Shown here one piece after another: positions 1 through 8,525 of a stretch of DNA of 64,000 nucleotides (positions are counted from its first letter, which is position 1; every line of letters starts with the position of its first letter). A program made the position numbers and the translations under genes. Source of the stretch: Namhaeicola sp039714555 (GTDB lineage: Bacteria > Bacteroidota > Bacteroidia > Flavobacteriales > Flavobacteriaceae); NCBI GenBank assembly GCA_039714555.1, contig JBDLJB010000005.1, positions 1-64,000 of the forward strand, written 5' to 3'. The notes below the pieces were generated by a model. The model was not told where the DNA came from. It searched no databases and worked only from the letters and a program-made list of their open reading frames with translations.

Positions 1-74
1 AAGGCAGGGCTAAATGCAATCAATAATGTCAGTAATACAATTGATTTCCTGTAAATAATGTTTAGTTTATTCAT
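1..74 (-). CDS. 5' end of an exported protein gene (partial)
   Basis: Reading the minus strand from an ATG at 74-72 gives 24 open codons that run off the window edge. The peptide begins MNKLNIIYRKS, continues with a hydrophobic run (IVLLTLLIAFSPA) and looks like a Sec signal peptide: a basic start, a hydrophobic core and a small-residue end. Nothing of the mature protein is visible, so the function is unknown. It is divergent from ygiQ and has a long upstream region containing a perfect dyad at 115-135, which could be its operator. Confidence 0.55.
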   Translation of the reverse strand, partial: MNKLNIIYRKSIVLLTLLIAFSPA

Positions 75-114
75 ATAATATTTATTTAATAGTAAGTTAT
101 TTCATCATTTTAGT

Positions 115-135
115 ACTGTTATCAATTGTAACAGT
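115..135. promoter_or_regulatory. perfect dyad, possible operator
   Basis: ACTGTTA, a 7 bp spacer TCAATTG, then TAACAGT: two perfect 7 bp arms. It lies 41-61 bp upstream of the start of the partial minus-strand gene, where a dimeric transcription factor could bind. The regulator is unknown. Confidence 0.4.
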
Positions 136-191
136 TTACTCTGCTCTTGTAATACAATAGTTGATCAACAAAAACATAAACGTTAAAAATC

Positions 192-244
192 AGGGGAATT
201 TTTTAAGGGGATTACTTATAAGGGAAGTTATTTAATTAAGGGGA
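192..244 (+). repeat. cluster of AGGGGA direct repeats
   Basis: AGGGGA occurs at 192, 206 and 239, with a one-base variant AGGGAA at 221. G runs are rare in this AT-rich DNA, so four in about 50 bp stand out. Spacings of 14, 15 and 18 bp are irregular, which fits a multi-site regulator better than a slipped tandem repeat. This is inference only. Confidence 0.35.
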
Positions 245-539
245 AGCCTTTTTTAATGAGTAAACAAAATTATAAAAAATATTAAAAGAAAAAAAATAAA
301 TACGAAAAACAATCAGATATTTCAAAAATAACGATTAGTTGTAATAAAAATAAAAAGTCTTTTCAAAAATAAAGAAACTGGTAATTATATTTAAAACCCG
401 TAATGCATTAATATTTTAAATTTTGATAATTACCTGGCTGTTCATGAAAAAGGTTTGTCATTTAGAAATTGAAATTTGGTATTTTATTGTTTAATTCATT
501 AGTTAGAATCTGATAATTAAGAAAATCCCAAATAAGACT

Positions 540-547
540 TATCTTTG
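540..547 (+). promoter_or_regulatory. -7 promoter element of ygiQ
   Basis: TATCTTTG followed by C matches the Bacteroidetes TAnnTTTG element. Only 4 bases separate it from the ATG at 552, so the transcript would be leaderless or nearly so. No clear TTG is present at the expected -33 distance. Confidence 0.45.
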
Positions 548-551
548 CCAT

Positions 552-2510
552 ATGCAAAAAGAGCTACAACTTTCTGATTGGCTGCCAACTACCAATAAAG
601 AAGTAAAAATAAGAGGATGGGACAGCTTAGACGTCATTATATTTAGCGGTGACGCTTATGTGGATCACCCTGCCTTTGGCCCGGCTGTTTTAGGAAGGAT
701 CTTAGAGAGTTACGGTTTGTGTGTTGCTATTGTTCCACAGCCAAATGTAAAAGATAATTTACAGGATTTTGAAAAATTGGGTACTCCCAATTTGTTTTTT
801 GCGGTTACTTCTGGTGCGATGGATTCTATGATAAGCAATTATACAGCAAGTAAAAGGCAAAGAGATAAAGATGCTTACACACCGAATGGTGATAAAGGTT
901 TTAGGCCTGATTATGCTACTACAGTTTACAGTAAGATTTTAAAAGATAAATTTCCGGATGTACCTGTGGTAGTTGGTGGAATCGAAGCATCTCTACGAAG
1001 GGTTACTCATTACGATTATTGGAGTAATACTCTAAAACCAAATATTTTAACAGAGTCAGGTGCAGATCTTTTGGTGTATGGAATGGGAGAGCAACCTTTA
1101 CGGGAATTGGTTCAGCTTTTGCAAAAAGGAGTCCCTTTTGATTCGATAAAAACGATAAAGCAAACAGCTTATTTATCGGAAGAATTTGAAAAAATTCCTA
1201 AAAATAAACATTGGGAGGATGTAGAGATAAATTCGCATGAAGAATGTTTAAAAGATAAAAAGACCTTTGCATCAAATTTTAAAACTATTGAGCAGGAATC
1301 TAACAAAGTTTTTGGTAGAAGGATCTTACAGGAAGTGGGTGATACTATTTTGGTGATCAATCCGCCATTTCCTACAATGACCGAAGAGGAGATTGATTTT
1401 GCTTTCGATCTTCCGTTTACACGATTACCACATCCAAAATACAATAAACGAGGCCCTATTCCGGCATTTGAGATGATCAAATTTTCTATCAATATTCACA
1501 GAGGGTGTTTTGGGGGATGTAGTTTTTGTACCATTTCTGCACACCAGGGAAAATTTATTGCAAGCAGGAGTAAAGAATCTATCTTAAAGGAAGTAGATGC
1601 TGTTACTAAAATGCCCGATTATAAAGGTTATTTATCAGATATTGGAGGCCCATCGGCAAATATGTATAAAATGAAAGGGAAGGTACAGTCTATTTGTGAT
1701 AAATGTGTAGCACCTTCATGTATTTCGCCTGTAGTTTGTTATAATTTAGACACTTCTCATAAACCTCTTACCGAGCTTTACCAGTCAATTGATAAGCATC
1801 CAAAAGTAAAAAAATCATTTATCGGTAGTGGTATTCGTTATGACATGCTTGTACCTGAATTTAATAAAAATTCCGATCCAAAAGAACTGGAAGAATATAC
1901 CGAAGAAGTAATGATCAAACATGTTTCCGGAAGGTTAAAAGTTGCTCCTGAACATACTTCTGATCCGGTATTAAAATTAATGCGAAAGCCTTCATTTAAA
2001 TACTTCAAGCAGTTTAAACAAACTTTTGATAAAATCAATAAAAAGAAGCATTTAAACCTTCAATTAATACCTTATTTTATTTCAAGTCACCCTGCATGTG
2101 AGTTAGAAGATATGGCAAACCTAGCTGCTGAGACTAAAAATATGGGCTTTCAATTAGAACAGGTGCAAGGTTTTACACCAACCCCAATGACAGTTGCAAC
2201 GGTTATTTATTATTCAGGCTATCATCCGTATACATTGAAAAAGATTTATACGCCAAAGTCCAAAAAGGAAAGAGATGAACAGCATAAATTCTTTTTTTGG
2301 TATAAAAAAGAGAATTGGAACTGGATACAAAAAACCTTACAAAAAGTGAGTAGGAATGATTTGGTAGAAAAACTTTTAGGTGAAGATTTCAGCAATAAAG
2401 GTAAAAGATCTTTTAGAAAAAATACTTCTAAAAAAAAGCAAACAAATAGACCAAATAAAAATGAATATATTAGTGTTTTACCTAAATCAAAAAAAAGAAA
2501 ACGCAAATAG
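552..2510 (+). CDS. YgiQ family radical SAM protein
   Basis: A 652-residue radical SAM protein of the YgiQ family. The N-terminal part (about 1-300) carries the family opening DWLPTTNKEVKIRGWDSLDV and GDAYVDHPAFG. The iron-sulfur motif CFGGCSFC lies near residues 318-325, followed by the SAM-binding TIM-barrel half. The C-terminal tail is very Lys/Arg-rich. Length is slightly shorter than the E. coli homologue, which has a longer tail. The family's substrate is not established; it is sometimes linked to RNA or cofactor modification, which I cannot confirm from sequence. The ATG start fits the family N terminus and sits 4 bp after a promoter element. It is a single-gene unit followed by the mechanosensitive channel gene. 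Confidence 0.9.
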   Translation: MQKELQLSDWLPTTNKEVKIRGWDSLDVIIFSGDAYVDHPAFGPAVLGRILESYGLCVAIVPQPNVKDNLQDFEKLGTPNLFFAVTSGAMDSMISNYTASKRQRDKDAYTPNGDKGFRPDYATTVYSKILKDKFPDVPVVVGGIEASLRRVTHYDYWSNTLKPNILTESGADLLVYGMGEQPLRELVQLLQKGVPFDSIKTIKQTAYLSEEFEKIPKNKHWEDVEINSHEECLKDKKTFASNFKTIEQESNKVFGRRILQEVGDTILVINPPFPTMTEEEIDFAFDLPFTRLPHPKYNKRGPIPAFEMIKFSINIHRGCFGGCSFCTISAHQGKFIASRSKESILKEVDAVTKMPDYKGYLSDIGGPSANMYKMKGKVQSICDKCVAPSCISPVVCYNLDTSHKPLTELYQSIDKHPKVKKSFIGSGIRYDMLVPEFNKNSDPKELEEYTEEVMIKHVSGRLKVAPEHTSDPVLKLMRKPSFKYFKQFKQTFDKINKKKHLNLQLIPYFISSHPACELEDMANLAAETKNMGFQLEQVQGFTPTPMTVATVIYYSGYHPYTLKKIYTPKSKKERDEQHKFFFWYKKENWNWIQKTLQKVSRNDLVEKLLGEDFSNKGKRSFRKNTSKKKQTNRPNKNEYISVLPKSKKRKRK

Positions 2511-2606
2511 ATTTATAGTTGAAATTTTTTACAATCGGATATTATATTTATTTTCGTTAAAATATTTGAGTCTTTAGCATAAAAAGAACACATAAAAATA
2601 TAAAGA

Positions 2607-4274
2607 GTGAAAAAATTAATCTTCTTTTTTTTATTAATTACTGGATTTGTAAATGCACAACAACTTGTTAAAGTAGATCTGAGAAATCCAAATGCGACAA
2701 TTTATACGCATTTATATTTTTTACAGCCTGATAGTTATGATGAATCAAAAGCTGCATTGACTATACGTGGTGTGTCAAAAAATGAAGCTATAGATATAGC
2801 AAAAAAGATCAAAGAAGTTTATGAGGGTAAAGGGCTTGTAGTTGATTTTGGGGAAATACCTAAAGATCCAGATTTTTTAGATACAGTTTCAAGTGTTTTG
2901 AATGTTTTAGATAAACCTCTTCAAAGATTTGTACCTTTTGAAACCAAATTACCTGAAATTTATGTTGAAAAAGTTGGTAATAAGTGGTATTACTCTAAAG
3001 AGTCGATTGAAAAAATTGAAAAAATTTATAACAATACTTTTCCGTGGAGATTCAATTGGATTCATAAAAATTATCCGAATTTTTTTGAGAAAAAAATTGG
3101 TGAAATACATATTTGGAAACCTATTGTACTTATCTTACTTATAGCATTTTGTTTTTTAATTTATTATATATTATATCCATTGTTTTTTTATTTATTAAAA
3201 AAATTACAAAAATTAATTCTTCCTGATAAGAATTATCACAAGTCATTTGAGTTGCTTCATGAAATTGCACGGCCTTTGGTTTTTATATTAATAACATATT
3301 TTATTGATAAATATTTACCATCTATTCAACTATTTAAAATAAATAACTTTTTATTTTTAGCATTAGATATTGCTGTGACTGTTTTTTGGATATATTTTTT
3401 TATAAAACTTATCAAATTATTTATATTATTATATAGTGATTTCAGTAAGAAAACCCATACAAAATTAGATGAGCAATTGGGTCCAATTCTATATAAGTTA
3501 TTATTAAGTTTTGTTGTAATTATCGGCTTATTGCACATTCTAACTTTATTTGGAGTTAATCCTACTACCGTTATAGCTGGTGCATCGATTGGTGGAATTG
3601 CTATTGCTTTTGCAGCACAGGATTCTGTTAAAAACTTAATTGGTACAATTAATATTTTTTTAGATAAACCTTTTCGTTTGGGTGATTGGATCGAAATTGG
3701 TAATATAGCTGGAACTGTTGAAAAAGTGGGTCTAAGATCAACTCAGATTAGAGCTGTCGATACTTCTATTCATCAAATACCAAACAGCAAGGTTTCTGAG
3801 GCTGATATTAATAATAAAGGGCGTAGATTTTATCGCCGTTATAATACCGAATTGGGTATTAGGTATGATACTCCACCAGAGTTAATTGAAGCTTTTGTAA
3901 AAGGAATTAGAGAAATAATAGTTGTACACCCTGATACCAGGAGTGAATCTTATAATGTGGAGTTTACCGGATTTGGTGATTCGGCGTTATTGATTATGTT
4001 AAATGTATTTTTTAAACAATTAGATTGGGGCGCTGAACAGTCGTCTAAGCATAGATTACACATAGCAATTGTTAAGTTGGCGGCAGCTTTGGGAGTTGAT
4101 TTTGCTTTCCCATCTTCTACATTAATGGTTGAACAGTTTCCTGAAAAAGAATCTTTGGATGTGAAATATAATATTAAAGAAAAAGATATTAATAAAAGTA
4201 TCCAAAAGGTTTTAGATGAATTTAAAGGAATCGATCAAAAAATTGATCCTAATAATTCATCAATTTCCAATTGA
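2607..4274 (+). CDS. MscS-family mechanosensitive ion channel
   Basis: A 555-residue inner-membrane channel of the MscS superfamily that would release solutes on hypo-osmotic shock. A signal peptide (MKKLIFFFLLITGFVNA) is followed by an exported N-terminal domain of about 140 residues, several membrane helices, then the pore helix and beta-domain with the classic run GASIGGIAIAFAAQDSVKN and DKPFRLGDWIEI. A C-terminal mixed domain ends in a polar tail. The start is GTG; it is the first start that keeps the whole signal peptide. It is longer than E. coli MscS (286 residues) because of the N-terminal extension. It converges with the DUF4294 gene, one base apart. Confidence 0.92.
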   Translation: MKKLIFFFLLITGFVNAQQLVKVDLRNPNATIYTHLYFLQPDSYDESKAALTIRGVSKNEAIDIAKKIKEVYEGKGLVVDFGEIPKDPDFLDTVSSVLNVLDKPLQRFVPFETKLPEIYVEKVGNKWYYSKESIEKIEKIYNNTFPWRFNWIHKNYPNFFEKKIGEIHIWKPIVLILLIAFCFLIYYILYPLFFYLLKKLQKLILPDKNYHKSFELLHEIARPLVFILITYFIDKYLPSIQLFKINNFLFLALDIAVTVFWIYFFIKLIKLFILLYSDFSKKTHTKLDEQLGPILYKLLLSFVVIIGLLHILTLFGVNPTTVIAGASIGGIAIAFAAQDSVKNLIGTINIFLDKPFRLGDWIEIGNIAGTVEKVGLRSTQIRAVDTSIHQIPNSKVSEADINNKGRRFYRRYNTELGIRYDTPPELIEAFVKGIREIIVVHPDTRSESYNVEFTGFGDSALLIMLNVFFKQLDWGAEQSSKHRLHIAIVKLAAALGVDFAFPSSTLMVEQFPEKESLDVKYNIKEKDINKSIQKVLDEFKGIDQKIDPNNSSISN

Positions 4275-4275
4275 G

Positions 4276-4971
4276 TTATTTATATTTTTCAATATAATCA
4301 TTAATAACATTGATAACTGAAATATCTTTCCACTCATTTTTGAGTTCAAAGTAATCGATGGTTAATTTTGAAGGTTGATTTTCTAGAGTACCATTTGCAA
4401 ATGATCGTTGGAGAATATCTTCCACTATAAAATCAAGGGCAATATTTTCCGGATGATATTCATTTTTTAAGTTGAGTTTAAATAATTTAGCAGATGAATT
4501 ATACCAAAAAGCTTTAAAACCACTGCGATAATCTTTAATCAATTCATATAAAGTTTCTCCGGTTTGTCTGTTGATCAATTTTATCATGATCCTGCCTTCA
4601 GTACGGGTCATTTTCTTTAATTCGTCCGTAAATTCACCCTCCATATATTTTTGGATCTTTCGTATTTGTTTCTTTCTTTTTCGTTTTGATTTAATTTCTG
4701 AAAGCTCATTATTAATATCTGTCAGTTTTTCAGATGCCAGTTTTGCATAAGGGTAAGCTCTATGAACTTTTTTATAATACCAGTAATAGTATTTTTTTTC
4801 TTTAGTTGAATCAAATTTACGGTGTTTATAAACAATCACTTCATCTAGTGGAATAGTAAGTGAATCATTCTTAATGATGTAAAAATCATCTTTTCTTATA
4901 TTCTTATCTTTTCTTTGAGAAAAAGTTAAAAATGGAATAATAAAAAAAAGTATGATAAAAATATTTTTCAT
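4276..4971 (-). CDS. DUF4294 domain exported protein
   Basis: A 231-residue protein with an N-terminal signal peptide (MKNIFIILFFIIPFLTFS) and a highly charged body. It contains KKVHRAYPYAKLASEKL and a Lys/Arg-rich stretch near residues 90-110, then TDELKKMTRTEGRIMIKLI, which is the recognisable core of the Bacteroidetes DUF4294 family. The function of the family is unknown. The protein is probably periplasmic; no catalytic motif is obvious. The gene stands alone, converging with the MscS gene and divergent from the M42 peptidase gene. Confidence 0.75.
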   Translation of the reverse strand: MKNIFIILFFIIPFLTFSQRKDKNIRKDDFYIIKNDSLTIPLDEVIVYKHRKFDSTKEKKYYYWYYKKVHRAYPYAKLASEKLTDINNELSEIKSKRKRKKQIRKIQKYMEGEFTDELKKMTRTEGRIMIKLINRQTGETLYELIKDYRSGFKAFWYNSSAKLFKLNLKNEYHPENIALDFIVEDILQRSFANGTLENQPSKLTIDYFELKNEWKDISVINVINDYIEKYK

Positions 4972-5111
4972 GGCAATCTAATAGCTCAAAAATCAGTCCA
5001 AAATTAAGAATATGTTTGTTTAATAAAGTTAATTTATTAATAAATTTAATTTACATTCTCGGTTTTGCATACCTTGTAAGAACTTCTTAATTTAGTTAAA
5101 AATTTTAAATT

Positions 5112-6200
5112 ATGTTAAAACAAAAAATACTCAATAAAAAATCAATTGATTTTTTAGAAAAATATTTAAATAATGCGGCGCCAACGGGATATGAATCTGA
5201 AGGACAAAAAATTTGGATGAATTATCTAAAGCCTTATGTAGATACCTTTATTACAGATAATTACGGAACAGCTGTGGGTGTTATTAACCCGGATTCAAAT
5301 TACAAAGTGGTAATTGAAGGTCATGCAGATGAAATTTCGTGGTATGTAAATTATATTACAGATGACGGATTAATTTATGTGATCAGAAATGGAGGAAGTG
5401 ATCATCAGATTGCACCATCAAAACGGGTGAATATTCATACTAAAAAAGGAATAGTTAAAGGAATTTTTGGCTGGCCTGCTATACATACAAGGTTAAAAGG
5501 CAAGGAAGAACCACCAAAATTGGAAAATATATTTATTGATGTTGGGTGTAAAACTAAAAAAGAAGTTGAAAAACTTGGTGTACATGTTGGCTGTGTAATT
5601 ACCTACCCCGATGAATTTTTTATCTTAAATAAAAATAATTTTGTTTGTCGTGCTTTAGACAATCGAATGGGTGGGTTTATGATTGCTGAAGTAGCTAGAT
5701 TGTTACACGAAAATAAAAAGAAATTACCTTTTGGTTTATATATTACCAATTCAGTACAAGAAGAAATTGGTTTGCGTGGTGCTGAAATGATCACACATAC
5801 CATTAAACCAAATTTGGCAATAGTAACTGATGTTTGTCATGATACTACAACACCAATGATCGAAAAAAAGAAAGAAGGAGAAACAAAATCTGGTGAAGGA
5901 CCTGTGATTTCATATGCTCCGGCTGTACAAAATAATGTTAGAGAGTTGATCATTGATACTGCTGAGAAAAATAAAATTCCTTTTCAACGTTTGGCATCTT
6001 CACGTGCTACGGGTACTGATACTGATGCTTTTGCTTATTCTAATGGAGGAGTTCCTTCAGCTTTAATTTCTTTGGCATTGCGATATATGCATACAACAGT
6101 TGAGATGGTTCATAAAAAAGATGTTGAAAATGTGATCAGGTTGATTTATGAAACCTTATTAGAAATAGATCCTGAAAAAGGATTCGGTTATTTTGAATAA
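5112..6200 (+). CDS. M42 family metallopeptidase (glutamyl aminopeptidase/endoglucanase-like)
   Basis: A 362-residue cytoplasmic M42 peptidase, a di-metal aminopeptidase family that forms large tetrahedral assemblies and trims short peptides. All expected ligands are visible: His71 in EGHADE, Asp183 in DNRMGG, the catalytic and metal pair Glu217-Glu218 in QEEIG, Asp240 in TDVCHD and His327 in YMHTT. The length is normal for the family. The TauE-type permease gene starts 2 bases after its stop, so the two are probably co-transcribed, though no functional link is evident. Confidence 0.93.
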   Translation: MLKQKILNKKSIDFLEKYLNNAAPTGYESEGQKIWMNYLKPYVDTFITDNYGTAVGVINPDSNYKVVIEGHADEISWYVNYITDDGLIYVIRNGGSDHQIAPSKRVNIHTKKGIVKGIFGWPAIHTRLKGKEEPPKLENIFIDVGCKTKKEVEKLGVHVGCVITYPDEFFILNKNNFVCRALDNRMGGFMIAEVARLLHENKKKLPFGLYITNSVQEEIGLRGAEMITHTIKPNLAIVTDVCHDTTTPMIEKKKEGETKSGEGPVISYAPAVQNNVRELIIDTAEKNKIPFQRLASSRATGTDTDAFAYSNGGVPSALISLALRYMHTTVEMVHKKDVENVIRLIYETLLEIDPEKGFGYFE

Positions 6201-6202
6201 AT

Positions 6203-6982
6203 ATGATTGAATTTCAACAGATCTTTGATACTATTCTACTTAACTGGGAAATTGTTTTATTATTTTTTGTAATTGCTGTTTTGTATTCTTCAGTAGGTTT
6301 TGGTGGAGGATCAAGTTATTTAGCAATATTAGCTTTAACAGGATTGGCATACATACAAATTAGAGCTATTTCATTACTTTGTAATATAGTGGTTGTAACA
6401 GGTGGAACATTTATTTTTGCTAAAAACGGGCACTATAACTGGAAAAAAGTTTTGCCATTGGTTTTTTTAAGTGTACCAATGGCATTCGTTGGAGGTTATT
6501 TAAAAATAAGTCAGGTATTCTTTTTTGTTTTATTGGGAATTACATTGATTGTTGCAGCTTCATTGATGTGGTTTTCAAAAAACTTATCAAATTATCAACT
6601 GAAAAATAAAAATTCAATAGTAAATGATGCATCAATTGGAGGATTTATTGGTTTTATTTCCGGAATGGTTGGAATTGGAGGAGGTGTTTTTTTAGCACCG
6701 GTGTTACATTTAACAAATTGGGACACTCCTAAAAAAATCGCGGCTACTTCTAGTTTTTTTATATTGGTCAATTCTGTATCTGGATTAATTGGACAGTTTC
6801 AAAATCCGGATTTCTTTATAGAACCAAAAATAACTATTATATTGATGGTTACTGTTTTTATTGGAGGTCAAATTGGTTCAAGATTAAGTGCTAATTTTAT
6901 TTCTTCCTTTGTTTTGAAAAGAATTACAGCAATTATAATTGCAATTGTAGGGATTAGAATTTTATGGAAGTTCTTATTGTAG
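6203..6982 (+). CDS. TauE/SafE-family sulfite/anion exporter
   Basis: A 259-residue polytopic inner-membrane protein with about eight hydrophobic segments. It has the duplicated glycine-rich motif of the TauE/SafE (DUF81) family: SSVGFGGGSSYLA near residue 30 and GFISGMVGIGGGVFLAPVL near residue 150, one per internal repeat. Family members are predicted exporters of sulfite, sulfoacetate or related anions; the substrate here cannot be told. It starts 2 bp after the M42 peptidase gene and is followed at 33 bp by the thioesterase gene, so the three probably form one transcript. Confidence 0.85.
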   Translation: MIEFQQIFDTILLNWEIVLLFFVIAVLYSSVGFGGGSSYLAILALTGLAYIQIRAISLLCNIVVVTGGTFIFAKNGHYNWKKVLPLVFLSVPMAFVGGYLKISQVFFFVLLGITLIVAASLMWFSKNLSNYQLKNKNSIVNDASIGGFIGFISGMVGIGGGVFLAPVLHLTNWDTPKKIAATSSFFILVNSVSGLIGQFQNPDFFIEPKITIILMVTVFIGGQIGSRLSANFISSFVLKRITAIIIAIVGIRILWKFLL

Positions 6983-7015
6983 TTTTAAAGTGTAAATTTT
7001 TATAAAAATATAATT

Positions 7016-7483
7016 ATGATTAAAGCAATACAAGATTATTATGATGATGATTTTTCGCATTGTTATGGCTGTGGTAGATTAAACCCTGATGGTCATCAAT
7101 TAAAAACTTATTTAAAAAATAATGAAACCATAAGTGAATATACACCTAAAAATTATCATATAGCAATAGAAGGCTTTGTATACGGTGGTTTATTAGCATC
7201 ATTAATTGATTGTCACGGAACAGGTTCTGCCTCAATCTTTTACGCTCGTGAAAATGGTATTCAAATTAAAAAATATAATGCACCAAGGTTTGTTACTGGA
7301 AATTTGAATGTAAACTATTTAAAACCAACACCACTTCAAGAAAAATTATTGATCAAAGGAGTATTGAAAGAAATTACTTCTAGAAAAGTAATAATAAGTA
7401 TTGATATTATTGTAAATGATGTTATTTGTGTTACTGGTGAAGTAACGGCAATTTTACTTCCTGATAATTTTGGAAAAAAGTAA
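7016..7483 (+). CDS. PaaI-type hotdog-fold thioesterase
   Basis: A 155-residue single hotdog domain, normal for PaaI-like acyl-CoA thioesterases. The N terminus has CYGCGRLNPDGHQLK, a Cys-rich opening common in a bacterial subgroup. The helix that follows, GFVYGGLLASLIDCHGTGSA, holds the probable active-site Asp. It should hydrolyse a small acyl- or aryl-CoA in the cytoplasm; the substrate is unknown. It lies last in the M42 peptidase-TauE-thioesterase run and converges with the membrane protein gene at 7509. Confidence 0.82.
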   Translation: MIKAIQDYYDDDFSHCYGCGRLNPDGHQLKTYLKNNETISEYTPKNYHIAIEGFVYGGLLASLIDCHGTGSASIFYARENGIQIKKYNAPRFVTGNLNVNYLKPTPLQEKLLIKGVLKEITSRKVIISIDIIVNDVICVTGEVTAILLPDNFGKK

Positions 7484-7508
7484 ATTTATTAATTGCTACT
7501 ATTTTAGT

Positions 7509-8375
7509 TTAACCTCTAATACCAGTTTCAATTTTTCCTGTTTCATTATCTAATTCTGAACCACCCATGGAGTGAGGAATCATGTACATTGCAAAAAGTA
7601 CCAACATAGCAATAATAGGCCATATTCTGTTTTTTGGGTTTTTTCGAAGTACAATAAAAGCAATCACCCAAAAAAGCCAGGCAAAAATGGTTTTATTATC
7701 GGTCCAATCACTACCAAAAGGCCATCCTGTCCATAGTTCACCAAAGGCGTATTTTTGCACAATAGGCCCTAAGATTAAACCCCCAATACCAAATGTAATA
7801 AGTGTTAAACGTACGAATTTGAAGGTCTTTTCTCCTCTAAAAATAGCTTCTATACCTGCACGTGTACCTATAAAAAGTGCTATAATCATTAATAATACAT
7901 GAGGAATTAGTACAGATCGAGGTACAAATCCTTTAAAGCGTAATACAATTGGTTCTTTTGCAGCTATTGATACTTTTTGTTCGCCTTTATAAAGATCAAT
8001 GTGATATTCTATTTTTCCAGCAGAGGGTTGTTCGGGAAGTGTGGCAGAGAGCACTTCAATTTCATCACCTTCACCAAAGAATGTTTTTTTATATAAAGTT
8101 TTACGAAGCATTTTTACTTCGTTCCATGGTTCATCAACTTTAAAACGTTTAAAGAAAATGTTGGCTTCTATTTCCGGATCTTCAATTTCTAAATTAATAT
8201 CACAAGATGTACCGATTTCATTTGATCGCAATAAACCAAAATTAAATTCTTTACCATCAAGTTCAATTGCTACTTTTTTTGGATATGTAGGCCCGGTCAT
8301 TCGTTGGTAAAACATGGCACTTACTGTAATTATTACAGTTATAGTCCATAACAAAAAAGAATTTGATTTGCGCAT
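7509..8375 (-). CDS. membrane protein with a WWD-like motif, function unknown
   Basis: A 288-residue protein I cannot assign to a named family. One N-terminal membrane helix (about 7-22) precedes an exported, beta-rich domain (about 30-150). About four more helices follow near 153-172, 187-206, 229-245 and 252-269. Between the second and third of these lies FGSDWTDNKT (220-229), followed by a Trp-rich helix. This resembles the WGSYWSWDPKE heme-handling motif of CcsA/CcmC cytochrome c assembly proteins, with a deletion and substitutions. His159 and His268 flank it in membrane segments, as the heme-ligand histidines do in that family. The resemblance is suggestive only. A promoter-like element TACTTTTG lies at 8419-8426. 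Confidence 0.65.
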   Translation of the reverse strand: MRKSNSFLLWTITVIITVSAMFYQRMTGPTYPKKVAIELDGKEFNFGLLRSNEIGTSCDINLEIEDPEIEANIFFKRFKVDEPWNEVKMLRKTLYKKTFFGEGDEIEVLSATLPEQPSAGKIEYHIDLYKGEQKVSIAAKEPIVLRFKGFVPRSVLIPHVLLMIIALFIGTRAGIEAIFRGEKTFKFVRLTLITFGIGGLILGPIVQKYAFGELWTGWPFGSDWTDNKTIFAWLFWVIAFIVLRKNPKNRIWPIIAMLVLFAMYMIPHSMGGSELDNETGKIETGIRG

Positions 8376-8418
8376 ATTATTTTTTAATTAATTTAAGTTA
8401 ATGGTTTTTCAAAGTTTG

Positions 8419-8426
8419 CAAAAGTA
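8419..8426 (-). promoter_or_regulatory. -7 promoter element upstream of the 7509-8375 gene
   Basis: On the minus strand this reads TACTTTTG followed by CA, matching TAnnTTTG with the extra C seen at many promoters here. It would give a leader of about 40 bases. A TTG lies only 11 bp upstream, too close for a normal -33 element. Confidence 0.4.
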
Positions 8427-8525
8427 CATTTTGTTATCAAAAAGTGGGTATTTTTAAATAAAAAAGATTTCGAGCATACAGGAATTTCATTTCAACAGAT
8501 AAAAAAATCCTACAAATCAACAAAA

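Larger units (their letters stand above)
75..551. other. intergenic region, no gene seen
   Basis: This 477 bp AT-rich gap separates the divergent partial gene and ygiQ. No open frame of useful length or tRNA-like fold is visible. It holds a perfect inverted repeat at 115-135, a 10 bp palindrome GTTGATCAAC at 160-169, a cluster of AGGGGA-type direct repeats at 192-244 and, at its right edge, a Bacteroidetes -7 promoter element for ygiQ at 540-547. Its length and content suggest regulated expression of the left-hand gene. Confidence 0.6.

Noticed and set aside
1169..1492. 107-codon frame on the minus strand within ygiQ
   Set aside because: It is antisense to conserved YgiQ sequence and shows no domain or start signal.
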